This document shows, piece by piece, positions 15,515 through 23,289 of a DNA stretch of 41,722 bases (its first letter is position 1; the number at the start of each line of letters is the position of its first letter). The translations under genes and the position numbers were made by a program. Where the stretch lies: contig CAYGWP010000216.1 of assembly GCA_964353455.1 (NCBI GenBank), positions 1-41,722 of the forward strand, in the 5' to 3' direction. Origin of the DNA: CAYGWP01 sp964353455. Lineage in GTDB: Bacteria; Planctomycetota; Phycisphaerae; FEN-1346. The notes below the pieces were generated by a model. It did no database searches and was not told the DNA's origin. It was given only the letters and a program-made list of their open reading frames with translations.

Positions 15515-16674
15515 TCGCTTGCACGCAAGCCGCAAGCATCGACGCGATGGCCACGGTCGGCTGCGGCGACTTGGTGAAGAGCCGACTCGTACACGCGCAG
15601 CAGCAATTGGCAGCCGAAGGCTTCATACGACGGGTGGCGTACCTGGATGTCTTGGGCATCTGCCCCCTTCAACTCGAGTGGCCCGTGTCGACGGCCTCTG
15701 AATACTTCAGAGTCCGGGGCGGAAACAGGTTGCCACTCGCTGACCGCTCGGCGCACGGATGGCTTCGGCCCTCGGTCGTCTGGTACATTGCCACCCCCTC
15801 CCAATGCCACATCCCCTATGCGCGGCAGCTCCTCGACACCGACTGCCGCGTGGCCGTCGAGAAGCCACTCACGCAGCATCCGGAGGAGATCGAGGACCTG
15901 CTCCACGACTCCGCCCGGCCTCCGTTCCCCGTCGGCCACCAACTCTTCAAGCGGACGATGCTGGACTTTCTGGCAGCATGCCGCCGAGAGGACCTTCTCT
16001 GGGCTTCGGCCATCGGGTTCGACCTGATGGAGACGAAAGGGGTCGGTGCCCGGTCCATCGACGACGCGATCTGGGACCTCGGCTGGCACGGGTTCGAGGC
16101 GATCACGGCTGCCTTTCGGGCGGCGGGGGCTGCGGTCCGCATGCGGCCTGAATCTGTGACGGTCGCCGCGTATCGGCCGTCAGCCGGTGAGCGGGCCCCG
16201 GCCCGATTCACCGCCGCCCGCATCGAAGGGTTCGTGGAGACCGAGGCTGGAGCAATTCCTTTTGTCGTCCGTGTCGGCAAAGGGCTCGCCCTCTCAGCCA
16301 AGCGGCTCGTCTTCTTCGACGCCGCCGGCCGGGCCGTCAGGGTGGTTCCACTGGAGGAAAGCGGCTGGGAGGCCCATTACCGGCTGTTGCGCGAGTTGAT
16401 GACCGCGCCGCGACCGGATATGAAGCTCGGCCTTGCGGAAACGCTTGACGTGGTCCGGGCATGCCGGGTATCGGCGGCCTTGGCTGTTCACACTGCCCCG
16501 TATCTCCTCGGCACAACGCCACTGTTCCTCAGGCGGGCGCTGCCGTGCGCGGTGGCGTTCTTCTCGCCGTCGGCCCACGCCCAGTGCTCCGCGTTCATGG
16601 ACGTCCATATGCCAGGAGGCAGCCCTGTGATGGCTGTGACGGGACCAGAGACGGGTTGTGACGGGGATTCGTAA
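15511..16674 (+). CDS. Gfo/Idh/MocA-type NAD(P)-dependent oxidoreductase
   Basis: 387 residues. Rossmann start ATVGCGD (14-20), then WYIATPSQCHIPYA (91-104) and VAVEKPLT (114-121), the hallmark E-K-P motif of the family in which the Lys is catalytic. Residues about 125-330 form the expected C-terminal alpha/beta domain (GFDLMETKG, IWDLGWHGFEAI). Family members usually oxidise or reduce sugar-like substrates with NAD(P). The ATG overlaps the preceding stop. Roughly the last 60 residues (from PYLLGTTPLF) look unlike the family and may be an extension. A sugar oxidoreductase at the head of a ubiquitin-like operon is unexpected; it may be a fortuitous neighbour, since 121 bp separate it from the next gene. 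Confidence 0.8.
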   Translation: MIACTQAASIDAMATVGCGDLVKSRLVHAQQQLAAEGFIRRVAYLDVLGICPLQLEWPVSTASEYFRVRGGNRLPLADRSAHGWLRPSVVWYIATPSQCHIPYARQLLDTDCRVAVEKPLTQHPEEIEDLLHDSARPPFPVGHQLFKRTMLDFLAACRREDLLWASAIGFDLMETKGVGARSIDDAIWDLGWHGFEAITAAFRAAGAAVRMRPESVTVAAYRPSAGERAPARFTAARIEGFVETEAGAIPFVVRVGKGLALSAKRLVFFDAAGRAVRVVPLEESGWEAHYRLLRELMTAPRPDMKLGLAETLDVVRACRVSAALAVHTAPYLLGTTPLFLRRALPCAVAFFSPSAHAQCSAFMDVHMPGGSPVMAVTGPETGCDGDS

Positions 16675-16795
16675 GTCTTTGTGGCACCGCCGGTTGTGAT
16701 AGAACGTCAGGTGACCCAAGCCGCATTTAGAGAAATCGGGCCGCAGGCATGGGTATAAGGGCCGCACGGTTCATGCGAGAGCCACGGAGGGCGCT

Positions 16796-17380
16796 ATGGC
16801 ACACCTGTGGGTCAACGTCGGCAAGGAAGGCTGGGCGCTGGCCGAGCTTGGCGGCGGCGCCTTCATCCTGGCGGCCCAGACGAACAGGCCAGTGCGGGTC
16901 CGTCTTCCTTCAAACTGCGTCACGGCGAATGCAGAGGCTAACGGAGCGGCGCCATCCGAGCAGGGGGCCGGCGAGGCAGTCCTTCTGCGGTCTGGCGCTG
17001 GCGACCGCGAGCGCTGGGTGCTCCTTGCGGCGCCCCCGAAACAGGCCGTTGTGGTCAGCGGCTTGCCGCTAGCGACCGGACTGCGGGTCCTGCACGATCG
17101 CGATGAGATTCGAATACCCGGGGCTCCGCGGATGTTCTTCTCCACCGAGCGCCTGGCCCGGGTAGAGCCGTACGCAGGCCCCCCACACGGCCGGTGCTCG
17201 CGCTGCGATGCAGAGATCCAGCAGGGTTGCCCCTCGGTCCGCTGCCCTCAGTGCCGCATGGCGTACCACCAGGATTCGGCCGAGGGGCTGGAGTGCTGGA
17301 CGTATGGACCTGTTTGCCTGAAATGCGCTCAGCCGAGCGGCCTGGACCACGACTACGCCTGGACACCGGAGGAACTGTAA
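16796..17380 (+). CDS. FHA-like plus RING-finger protein, candidate E3
   Basis: 194 residues. Residues about 1-125 are beta-rich and resemble an FHA-type module (VVVSGLPLATGLRVLHDRDE, then a final IPGAPRMFF strand). The C-terminal part is a cross-brace zinc pattern: C134-x2-C137, C150-x2-C153, H158, C167, C174-x2-C177. The RCPQCRMAYHQD segment is typical of prokaryotic RING fingers described in operons with E1, E2 and JAB proteins. In such systems the RING is predicted to bring E2 and substrate together. The ATG at 16796 follows GGAGG at 5-6 nt. It ends 2 bp before the E1 start, which supports a shared function. The RING assignment is good; ligase activity is inferred. Confidence 0.82.
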   Translation: MAHLWVNVGKEGWALAELGGGAFILAAQTNRPVRVRLPSNCVTANAEANGAAPSEQGAGEAVLLRSGAGDRERWVLLAAPPKQAVVVSGLPLATGLRVLHDRDEIRIPGAPRMFFSTERLARVEPYAGPPHGRCSRCDAEIQQGCPSVRCPQCRMAYHQDSAEGLECWTYGPVCLKCAQPSGLDHDYAWTPEEL

Positions 17381-17382
17381 CC

Positions 17383-18510
17383 ATGAAGCCGCGCGCAAAA
17401 TCCTCTCCTGTCGGAAAGAGCGTTGCCATCATCGGCCTGGGCGCCATCGGTTCAGAAGTGGTCGCTCAGGTGGCCCGCATGTCCGAGGTGACGAGGCTCA
17501 TCCTCGTGGACCACGGTCGCTATGATGGCTCGAACCTGCAGTCCCAAGCGATCGAGGTTGGAGACGTCGGTCGACCGAAGGTCGATGTCCAGGCGCGGCG
17601 GGCGGCTCGTCGTCGGCCCGGGCTTGTGATCGAGACGTTCGCCCAGCGCATTGAGGACGTGCCGCTCGGGAAACTCCGTTGCGACGTCATCCTCGCGTGC
17701 CTGGACTCACGCCGCGCCCGGCAGACAGTCAACCAAGCAGCGTGGCGTCTCGGCATCCCATGGATTGACGCCGGTGTCCACGCCGGCACGGACGGTGCCC
17801 TGCTCGCCCGGGTCAACGCATATCTCCCGGGCCCAGACCAGCCTTGCCTTGAATGTTCATGGGGCCCTGAGGACTACACACTGGAGCAGGCGTACCCGTG
17901 TCAGGGTCCAGCGTCCGACCCCGCCCCGACCGGCGCCCCGACCGGGCTGGGGGCCCTGGCGGCTTCCATGCAGGTCATCGAGGCGGGGAAGATTTTGGCG
18001 GGTCAGATCGACCGCGCGGCCATCGGTCGGCAGATCCTGGTCGATGCCGCGTGGAACCGGCACTTCGTCACGATCTATCGCCCCAACCCCGAGTGCCGGT
18101 TCGATCACGAGACGTGGCGAATCGCGCGGAATGGGATGCGGGAGTCGCAGGCACTTCGTCTCGCCCTCGGCCTTGGCCGCAGGGCCCGGGGGGACACAGG
18201 CCCTGCCGTGCTTCTTCAGGTCGAGGGCGAGACCTTTGTACGGCGGCTCACGTGTCAGCGCTGCGGTCGCCAGGAGGAGCTGGTGCACCTCTGGCGTCGG
18301 CTGCCGGCGCGGCGGCGCATGTGCCCGCACTGCCGAGGAACGTTGGTGGCCTCAGGCATCGACATGACTGACGGACTGCGCGCCGCCAATCTTGAGCCGC
18401 GCGTGCTGGCGATGCCTCTGCGGCAGTTCGGTCTCAGGGCCGGGGACGTTGTCACGCTGACTCACGACGGGGTCGCCGAGCATGTTGAGATTGGCGGTGA
18501 CCGTGTGTGA
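17383..18510 (+). CDS. ThiF/E1-like ubiquitin-activating enzyme
   Basis: 375 residues from the ATG at 17383, 2 bp after the RING gene's stop, with GGAGG upstream. The nucleotide-binding motif GLGAIGSEV is at 18-26, followed by LILVDHGRYDGSNLQSQ (39-55), GRPKV (63-67) and DVILACLDS (101-109). These are the adenylation landmarks of the ThiF/MoeB/E1 fold. C155-x2-C158 and C291-x2-C294/C314-x2-C317 provide zinc-ribbon ligands. C173 in YPCQGPA lies where the thioester Cys of E1-like enzymes sits and is the best candidate. It would adenylate the C-terminus of a ubiquitin-like protein (encoded at 20119) and pass it to the E2 (18647). The usual NLNRQ Arg finger is replaced by Ser, which may affect ATP use. 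Confidence 0.92.
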   Translation: MKPRAKSSPVGKSVAIIGLGAIGSEVVAQVARMSEVTRLILVDHGRYDGSNLQSQAIEVGDVGRPKVDVQARRAARRRPGLVIETFAQRIEDVPLGKLRCDVILACLDSRRARQTVNQAAWRLGIPWIDAGVHAGTDGALLARVNAYLPGPDQPCLECSWGPEDYTLEQAYPCQGPASDPAPTGAPTGLGALAASMQVIEAGKILAGQIDRAAIGRQILVDAAWNRHFVTIYRPNPECRFDHETWRIARNGMRESQALRLALGLGRRARGDTGPAVLLQVEGETFVRRLTCQRCGRQEELVHLWRRLPARRRMCPHCRGTLVASGIDMTDGLRAANLEPRVLAMPLRQFGLRAGDVVTLTHDGVAEHVEIGGDRV

Positions 18511-18646
18511 TGCCGGAAAACCCGGAAGGCCAAGTCCTTGTGGCAGCGGCAGTTGGGTGCTGAGAAAAACTGTGACGAGGCGCGATGACACACCTGGACC
18601 TCGGCAAGAGCGGTAAAGTACGGGCTGGCGGGTAAGGAGAAACACC

Positions 18647-19174
18647 TTGGTCGACAAGGTCTACAACACGTTCTTGAGGCGCCAGATGGAGGACGGGATG
18701 TGCCTGGCGGCGGAGTCGGACATCTTGGAACTTATCCCGCTGGCGGGTGACCCGCCCGACCGCTACGCCGCAGTCTTCCGTTGCAAGGGGCTGGTTCGTG
18801 ACGAAGACGGGTCGGTTCACGAGGCGGACCGGTTCGTCGTGCATATTTGGTTCGGGCCGGATTACCTGCGGCGCGCAGAGCCGGCCCTGGTGATCACATG
18901 GTTGGAGCCGGCCAACATCTGGCATCCGAGTGTGCGGCCGCCCTATGTGTGTGCCGGGCCGCTGCCGCCGGGGACGCGCCTGGTGGAGATCCTGGACCAG
19001 GTTCATCAGATCATCACATACAACAAAGCCAACATGGCGGACAACGGGCTGAATCACGAGGCGGCTGCCTGGGCGCGGCGGAACACCGACCGGTTCCCGG
19101 TCGACTCGCGCCCCCTGAAGCGGCGCCGCTCGGCCATCCGGGTCCACGTAACCGAAAGGGTCGCATCGCCATGA
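18647..19174 (+). CDS. E2-like ubiquitin-conjugating enzyme
   Basis: 175 residues from a TTG at 18647, preceded by AAGGAG at about 7 nt; no ATG or GTG fits the N-terminus better. The core resembles the UBC fold: strand-rich N-terminal half, then IWHPSVRPPYVCAGPLPPGT (91-110), matching the E2 'HPN…C' segment with C102 as predicted catalytic Cys (HPS in place of HPN). A helix (LVEILDQVHQII) and C-terminal NHEAAAWARRN, typical of bacterial E2-like proteins near E1 and JAB genes, follow. It would accept the modifier from the E1 and transfer it to Lys. Its stop overlaps the next start by ATGA. The final 20 residues are basic. Confidence 0.9.
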   Translation: MVDKVYNTFLRRQMEDGMCLAAESDILELIPLAGDPPDRYAAVFRCKGLVRDEDGSVHEADRFVVHIWFGPDYLRRAEPALVITWLEPANIWHPSVRPPYVCAGPLPPGTRLVEILDQVHQIITYNKANMADNGLNHEAAAWARRNTDRFPVDSRPLKRRRSAIRVHVTERVASP

Positions 19175-20070
19175 CCCGCGTGCCCGACGATAGCGTGGTG
19201 CAGAGCCAGGTGCTCGAGGGACTCCAAAAGTGCGCCGGCACAGTCCGCGGGCGAGGCCCGGGCCGGTGGACGGCCGCGCTTGAGAACGGTCACGCGCTGC
19301 GCCTGATGGCCGTCTGCGACGAGGACTGGCTCCTCCTGGCGGCTCAGCCTCAAGGCCGCAAGGACGGTTGGCCCCAGGCGGCCGCGGCCCTGCCGGGACT
19401 CCTCGCCCTGAGCGCGCGGCTGCCTGGTGCTGTCCGGTGGGCCGTCGCGCCGGGCCAGCGGGCCACGCACCTCAGGGTCGATATTGGGCTGAAGTGGCAG
19501 GGGGGGCTGGCCGGCCGGGTCCGCCACGCCTGCGACAGCATCCTTCTGGCATCCCGCATGGCAGAAGCAGAGGACCTGTCGCAGGCGGCCGGCTCAGGCG
19601 AGGGGGCTCCTGAACCGGCCCCCGGCGCTACGGCGGCGGACCTCGGCCAGCTCTGTAGCGCCGCCGGATGGGAGGCCCGCGAGCGGGCCTGTGGCGCCGT
19701 GGCGGTGCCGCTTGAGGCGCCGCCCGGGTACTACGCGGCGATCCTCGAGGCGCGGTCGCCCGGCCGGGTGGCGGTCTCGACGGCACTGGTGGCTCCTGGT
19801 GTGCTCACGCCCGTCTGCCGCCAAGCCCGGGCGCTGCTCCTGCTGAAGGCCGCCGCGGTAACAAGAATGGTCCGGGCGGCGGCCGAGGCCGAGGACGGCC
19901 GCTCGGCTGAGCGGCTTGAAGTGGCCTTTGAGGACGTGCCCGATCCGGCCCGGCTCCACGATGCCCTGGCGGCCCTGTCCGTCGCATGCCGCCTGTGCGG
20001 CGAGGAGGTCCGGGCCCTCGAGGATGAAGCCCTGGCCGGCGAGTACCTGCGGATCCAGGGATGGCAATGA
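19171..20070 (+). CDS. 299-aa protein of unknown function inside the ubiquitin-like block
   Basis: The ATG at 19171 overlaps the E2 stop (ATGA). Not recognised by motif. Two similar-length halves (about 1-140 and 145-299) each read as helix, several strands, helix. Examples are ALRLMAVCDEDWLLLAAQ in the first half and YAAILEARSPGRVAVSTALV in the second. This resembles the pattern of small alpha-beta chaperones of the YbjN/type III secretion chaperone kind arranged as a tandem pair. That comparison is inference from pattern only. No catalytic Cys, His or metal motif stands out. Its place between E2 and the ubiquitin-like gene suggests a scaffold, substrate adaptor or modifier-binding subunit. 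Confidence 0.8.
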   Translation: MTRVPDDSVVQSQVLEGLQKCAGTVRGRGPGRWTAALENGHALRLMAVCDEDWLLLAAQPQGRKDGWPQAAAALPGLLALSARLPGAVRWAVAPGQRATHLRVDIGLKWQGGLAGRVRHACDSILLASRMAEAEDLSQAAGSGEGAPEPAPGATAADLGQLCSAAGWEARERACGAVAVPLEAPPGYYAAILEARSPGRVAVSTALVAPGVLTPVCRQARALLLLKAAAVTRMVRAAAEAEDGRSAERLEVAFEDVPDPARLHDALAALSVACRLCGEEVRALEDEALAGEYLRIQGWQ

Positions 20071-20118
20071 GAAAAGAGGGGCAAACCGCTCCACACATAC
20101 AGACGAGAGGAGAAGACT

Positions 20119-20409
20119 ATGGGCAAGCCTGAGGAAACGTTCACCGTGTATGCCTCCGATGTGTCGGGCCAAATGACGGCGGAGGCCACCGACATCGCCG
20201 ACGCGAGCGTCGGGGAACTTGTGCAGGGCCTGCTGGCTGAGATGAAACTGCCCCGCAACGATGCGGGCGGCCGGCCGCTCGTCTACGCGGCCCGGCTGGA
20301 CCGGGAGGGCCGCGCCCTGAACGCCAACGAACGAGTGGCTGAAGCCCTTCAGCCCGGCGACAAGATCACGCTCCAGCCGAACATCGACGCCGGCGCCACC
20401 CTCGCCTGA
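20119..20409 (+). CDS. YukD-like ubiquitin-like modifier
   Basis: 96 residues from the ATG at 20119, with GAGGAG at about 8 nt. Pattern is beta-grasp: strand FTVYASDVS, hairpin strand MTAEATDIAD, helix SVGELVQGLLAEM, strand PLVYAARLD, then LQPGDKITLQPNID. It fits the EsaB/YukD class of ubiquitin-like proteins predicted to be conjugated in bacterial E1-E2-RING-JAB operons. Unlike ubiquitin it ends ATLA rather than Gly-Gly. Either the JAB peptidase trims it (for instance after the Gly in NIDAG) or the natural C-terminus is activated directly. It lies between the 299-aa gene and the JAB gene. Very likely the modifier of the E1/E2 pair; conjugation itself is inferred. Confidence 0.85.
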   Translation: MGKPEETFTVYASDVSGQMTAEATDIADASVGELVQGLLAEMKLPRNDAGGRPLVYAARLDREGRALNANERVAEALQPGDKITLQPNIDAGATLA

Positions 20410-20491
20410 CAGGCGGGGCTGGGCCCGCACGTAGTCGACGACCACCCTAAGCGCGGCGCTGGACGCTGTCGCGCAGGAGGAGTCCGCGGGT

Positions 20492-21577
20492 ATGAACTGC
20501 TACCAGTACGCCGTGTTCTTGTACCGTGAGGACGGGAGCCCCCTGGGCCAGGCCCGTGTCGTCATGGACTTCGAGCCGGTTCTAGAGTGGGTCCGGTTCC
20601 TGGCGGTGCGTCTGGGTCGCACGGCAGCGGTCTTGTCTGCCGACGGCGGCGACGTGGCGCCGATCTGGGACCCGCGCAATGGCGAGCCGTTCATCGCCGG
20701 ACTCCATGTGGCCGTGGTGGGCAACGATGGCCGCGAGGTCGGCTGCGACGTTCCCCGGGAGTACTTCCGGGGCGCCTCGCGGAGCCTGGCCTTGCGCCTA
20801 GTGCAGCGGGGTGTGATGAAGGAGACGGACCGGTTCTTTTTCGCCGCGGCGGCCCTCCCGCCTGCCGAGACGTCAACCCCGGCCCCGGCTGTTGCGGCTC
20901 CGGCCCGCTGCACGGTCCGGCGGCTGGAACAGGCGCTGCCTCTGAACGACCTCTCGCTGGACGGTTTCCTCGAGCGTACCCAGGCCGGCCATGTCATCGA
21001 CCCGGTGGACATGCCGGTCTTCATTCCTCAAGACGTGTTTGAGGAAACTGCCGCCCTGGCGCACGGGGCGGCGCCACGAGAGACAGGTGGCGTCCTGGCG
21101 GGGCGGCTCCATCGGGACGTGTCGCGGCCGGAGATATTCGCGGAGGTGACCGCACAGATTCCCGCCCGCCATACGCAGAGCGATCTCACGCGGCTGACGT
21201 TCACGGCGGACACGTGGACGGAGACCCGCCGTGAGGTGGAGGCGCGCGGCCAGGGGGAGTTGATGCTGGGCTGGTGGCATAGCCATGCCTATCTGCAAGA
21301 GAACTGCAAGAAGTGTGGCGGCCAGACACGCGTGACGTGTCAGGGGCGGGCCGAATTCTTCTCGCCCGAGGACTGCGCGTTGCACCGCGCCGTCTTCCAT
21401 CGCGCGTTCTGCCTGGGCCTCGTCGTGAGCGACAGCCCCTGCGAGGGGCTGACCCACGCGCTGTTCGGTTGGCGTCTTGGGATGATTGCGCACCGCGGCT
21501 TCCACGTGCTAAAAGCCCCAGCCGTTAACGGCATCACAGCAGGCGACATAGGAGGAAATGGACATGGCGCGAAATGA
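20492..21577 (+). CDS. JAB/JAMM metallopeptidase with zinc-finger-like insert
   Basis: 361 residues from the ATG at 20492, preceded by AGGAGG. The JAMM metal site is visible: E197 in ETGGVLAG, H263-x-H265 in GWWHSHAY, and S291-x-x-D294 in FFSPEDC. Family members remove or process ubiquitin-like proteins. The spacing between HxH and SxxD is about 25 residues instead of the usual 7-8. The extra segment holds C272-x2-C275 and C283, possibly a small zinc-binding insert. Residues 1-160 form a separate beta-rich domain of unknown role, perhaps for docking. A proline/alanine linker lies at about 122-140. Its end overlaps the following ATPase gene by about 14 bp. Likely tasks are maturation of the ubiquitin-like protein and release of conjugates. 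Confidence 0.9.
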   Translation: MNCYQYAVFLYREDGSPLGQARVVMDFEPVLEWVRFLAVRLGRTAAVLSADGGDVAPIWDPRNGEPFIAGLHVAVVGNDGREVGCDVPREYFRGASRSLALRLVQRGVMKETDRFFFAAAALPPAETSTPAPAVAAPARCTVRRLEQALPLNDLSLDGFLERTQAGHVIDPVDMPVFIPQDVFEETAALAHGAAPRETGGVLAGRLHRDVSRPEIFAEVTAQIPARHTQSDLTRLTFTADTWTETRREVEARGQGELMLGWWHSHAYLQENCKKCGGQTRVTCQGRAEFFSPEDCALHRAVFHRAFCLGLVVSDSPCEGLTHALFGWRLGMIAHRGFHVLKAPAVNGITAGDIGGNGHGAK

Positions 21578-23270
21578 AAGAAGTGCACAGGCAACCGAGA
21601 TACCTTTTCTCGAAACTATTTTAGGCGCCGGGCCCCGGAGGGCGGACCTCGACGAGCGGTGCGCCATGGCCCAGGCTGTGCGGGCCCACAGCCCACAGCT
21701 GTCGCAGCAGCTCGACAGGACGTTCCTGGAACACATGGAAACTCAACAGCAGGGCCTCCAGGAGGCGGAGGCCAGCCAGAAAAGGCTCCGGGTCATCTTC
21801 GACAAGTTGACGGCGCCGCCGTGGTATCCAGCGGTATTCCATTGCGTGGTGACGACGCCCCAGGGGCCGCGGGCGCTGGTCACCTGCGGCGGCACCCGTA
21901 TGACCGTTGGCGCTGCCGAGGGCGTCGACCTCGCTGCCCTGGAGCCGGGTGAGCTCGTCTTCCTCGGCAACGAGCGGAGCGTGATCATGTGCCAGGCGGG
22001 CCAAGGGGTCCCCCGGTGGGGCGAGGTGGGGATCTTCGACAGTTGGGTCGACGAGCGATGGATGGTACTGCGGGCGCGAGAGGACAAAGTCACGGTCGAG
22101 GCCGCTGCCGCGGTGCGAAAGGCCGGGCTGCGCAGCGGCGACCAGGTTCGCTGGACGCGCGAGGATGGCATGGCCTTCGAGAAGGTGCCGCGGCCCAAGG
22201 AGAGCGCCTTTTTCCTTGAAGACACGCCTAAGGTCACCTTCGACCAGGTGGGCGGCCTCGGGCCGCAGATCCTTGAGATGCAGCGGGTGTTTCTGCTGCA
22301 CCAGGACTACGCCGAAGTCGCCGGCAAGTACGGCCAGGCGCCTGCACGGGCCGTCCTGCTCGTTGGGAGCCCCGGCGGAGGCAAGACGATGATGGCTCGG
22401 GCCCTCGCCAACTGGCTGGCGAAGCGGCAGCCGTCTGGGCGGTGTCTCTTCATGAATGTCAAGCCCTCCTCCTTGCACAGCATGTGGTACAGTCAGAGCG
22501 AAGCGAACTACCGGGAGGTGTTCCGGGTGGCCCGCGAGGCCGGAGGGTCGCAGCCGGGCGTGCCGGTCATCCTTTTTTTCGACGAGATCGATTCCAGCGG
22601 CGCCGCACGCGGTTCCGTCCTGAGGGTCGACAACAGCGTGGTTACGGCCTTCGCGGCCGAACTCGACGGCTTGGAGGACCGCGGCAACATCCTGGTCCTG
22701 GCCGCCACGAACCGCGCTGACGCCCTGGACGAGGCACTCGTGAGGCCCGGTCGGCTGGGGGACAAGATTATCACCGTGCCGCGCCCCAACATGGATGCGG
22801 CCAGAGACATATTTCGGAAGTACCTCCGCTCGACTATGCCCTATGGCAGCGGGAACGGGCATCCGGTCGATCCCGAAGAGGCGCGACAGACAATCATCGA
22901 CGCGGCCGTCTCCCACATCTATGTCCCCAACGGCCAAGGCGAGTTGGCGGCGCTCGTGTGCCGCGACGGCAAACGCCGCGCGGTCCACGGCCGCGACCTC
23001 ATCAGCGGCGCGGTGATCGCCAAGGTCGTCTCCGCGGCCGCCGAGCACGCCTGCCTCCGGGAGATCGAGACCGGCCGGCCGGGCATCCTTCTGAAGGACG
23101 TGCTCTCGGCCATCACGGACGAGTTCCAGACGCAGATCAGCTCGCTGACGCCGTTTAACTGCCACCGGCGCCTGACCGAACTCCCCCGGGACGTTGATGT
23201 TGTTGCCGTTGAGCCGGTGGCGAGGAAGGTGACGCAGCCGCATCGTTACATACGTCTTGAAGTGGCATGA
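21564..23270 (+). CDS. ARC/Mpa-like proteasomal-type AAA ATPase
   Basis: 568 residues. The ATG at 21564 is preferred to the ATG at 21558 because GGAGG ends 8 nt before it rather than 2. Architecture matches ARC/Mpa: N-terminal coiled coil (about 36-82), two OB-like beta domains (about 87-205), then one AAA module. P-loop GSPGGGKT 268-275; Walker B ILFFDEID 336-343; sensor-1 AATN about 380-383; arginines in VRPGR 393-397. The pore-loop position carries MWYSQSE with aromatic W-Y. Mpa threads pupylated proteins into the 20S proteasome, its coiled coils binding Pup. The protein ends RYIRLEVA, without the Mpa GQYL-type tail that docks on 20S. No proteasome subunit genes are in the window. It could serve both modifiers or act as a proteasome-independent unfoldase. 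Confidence 0.9.
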   Translation: MARNERSAQATEIPFLETILGAGPRRADLDERCAMAQAVRAHSPQLSQQLDRTFLEHMETQQQGLQEAEASQKRLRVIFDKLTAPPWYPAVFHCVVTTPQGPRALVTCGGTRMTVGAAEGVDLAALEPGELVFLGNERSVIMCQAGQGVPRWGEVGIFDSWVDERWMVLRAREDKVTVEAAAAVRKAGLRSGDQVRWTREDGMAFEKVPRPKESAFFLEDTPKVTFDQVGGLGPQILEMQRVFLLHQDYAEVAGKYGQAPARAVLLVGSPGGGKTMMARALANWLAKRQPSGRCLFMNVKPSSLHSMWYSQSEANYREVFRVAREAGGSQPGVPVILFFDEIDSSGAARGSVLRVDNSVVTAFAAELDGLEDRGNILVLAATNRADALDEALVRPGRLGDKIITVPRPNMDAARDIFRKYLRSTMPYGSGNGHPVDPEEARQTIIDAAVSHIYVPNGQGELAALVCRDGKRRAVHGRDLISGAVIAKVVSAAAEHACLREIETGRPGILLKDVLSAITDEFQTQISSLTPFNCHRRLTELPRDVDVVAVEPVARKVTQPHRYIRLEVA

Positions 23271-23289
23271 CCGCCAGGAGGGAACTCTG

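Noticed and set aside
18847..19170. N-terminal extension of the 299-aa protein to 407 aa
   Set aside because: It would be read out of frame through the E2 gene; the ATGA overlap at 19171 gives a natural start.
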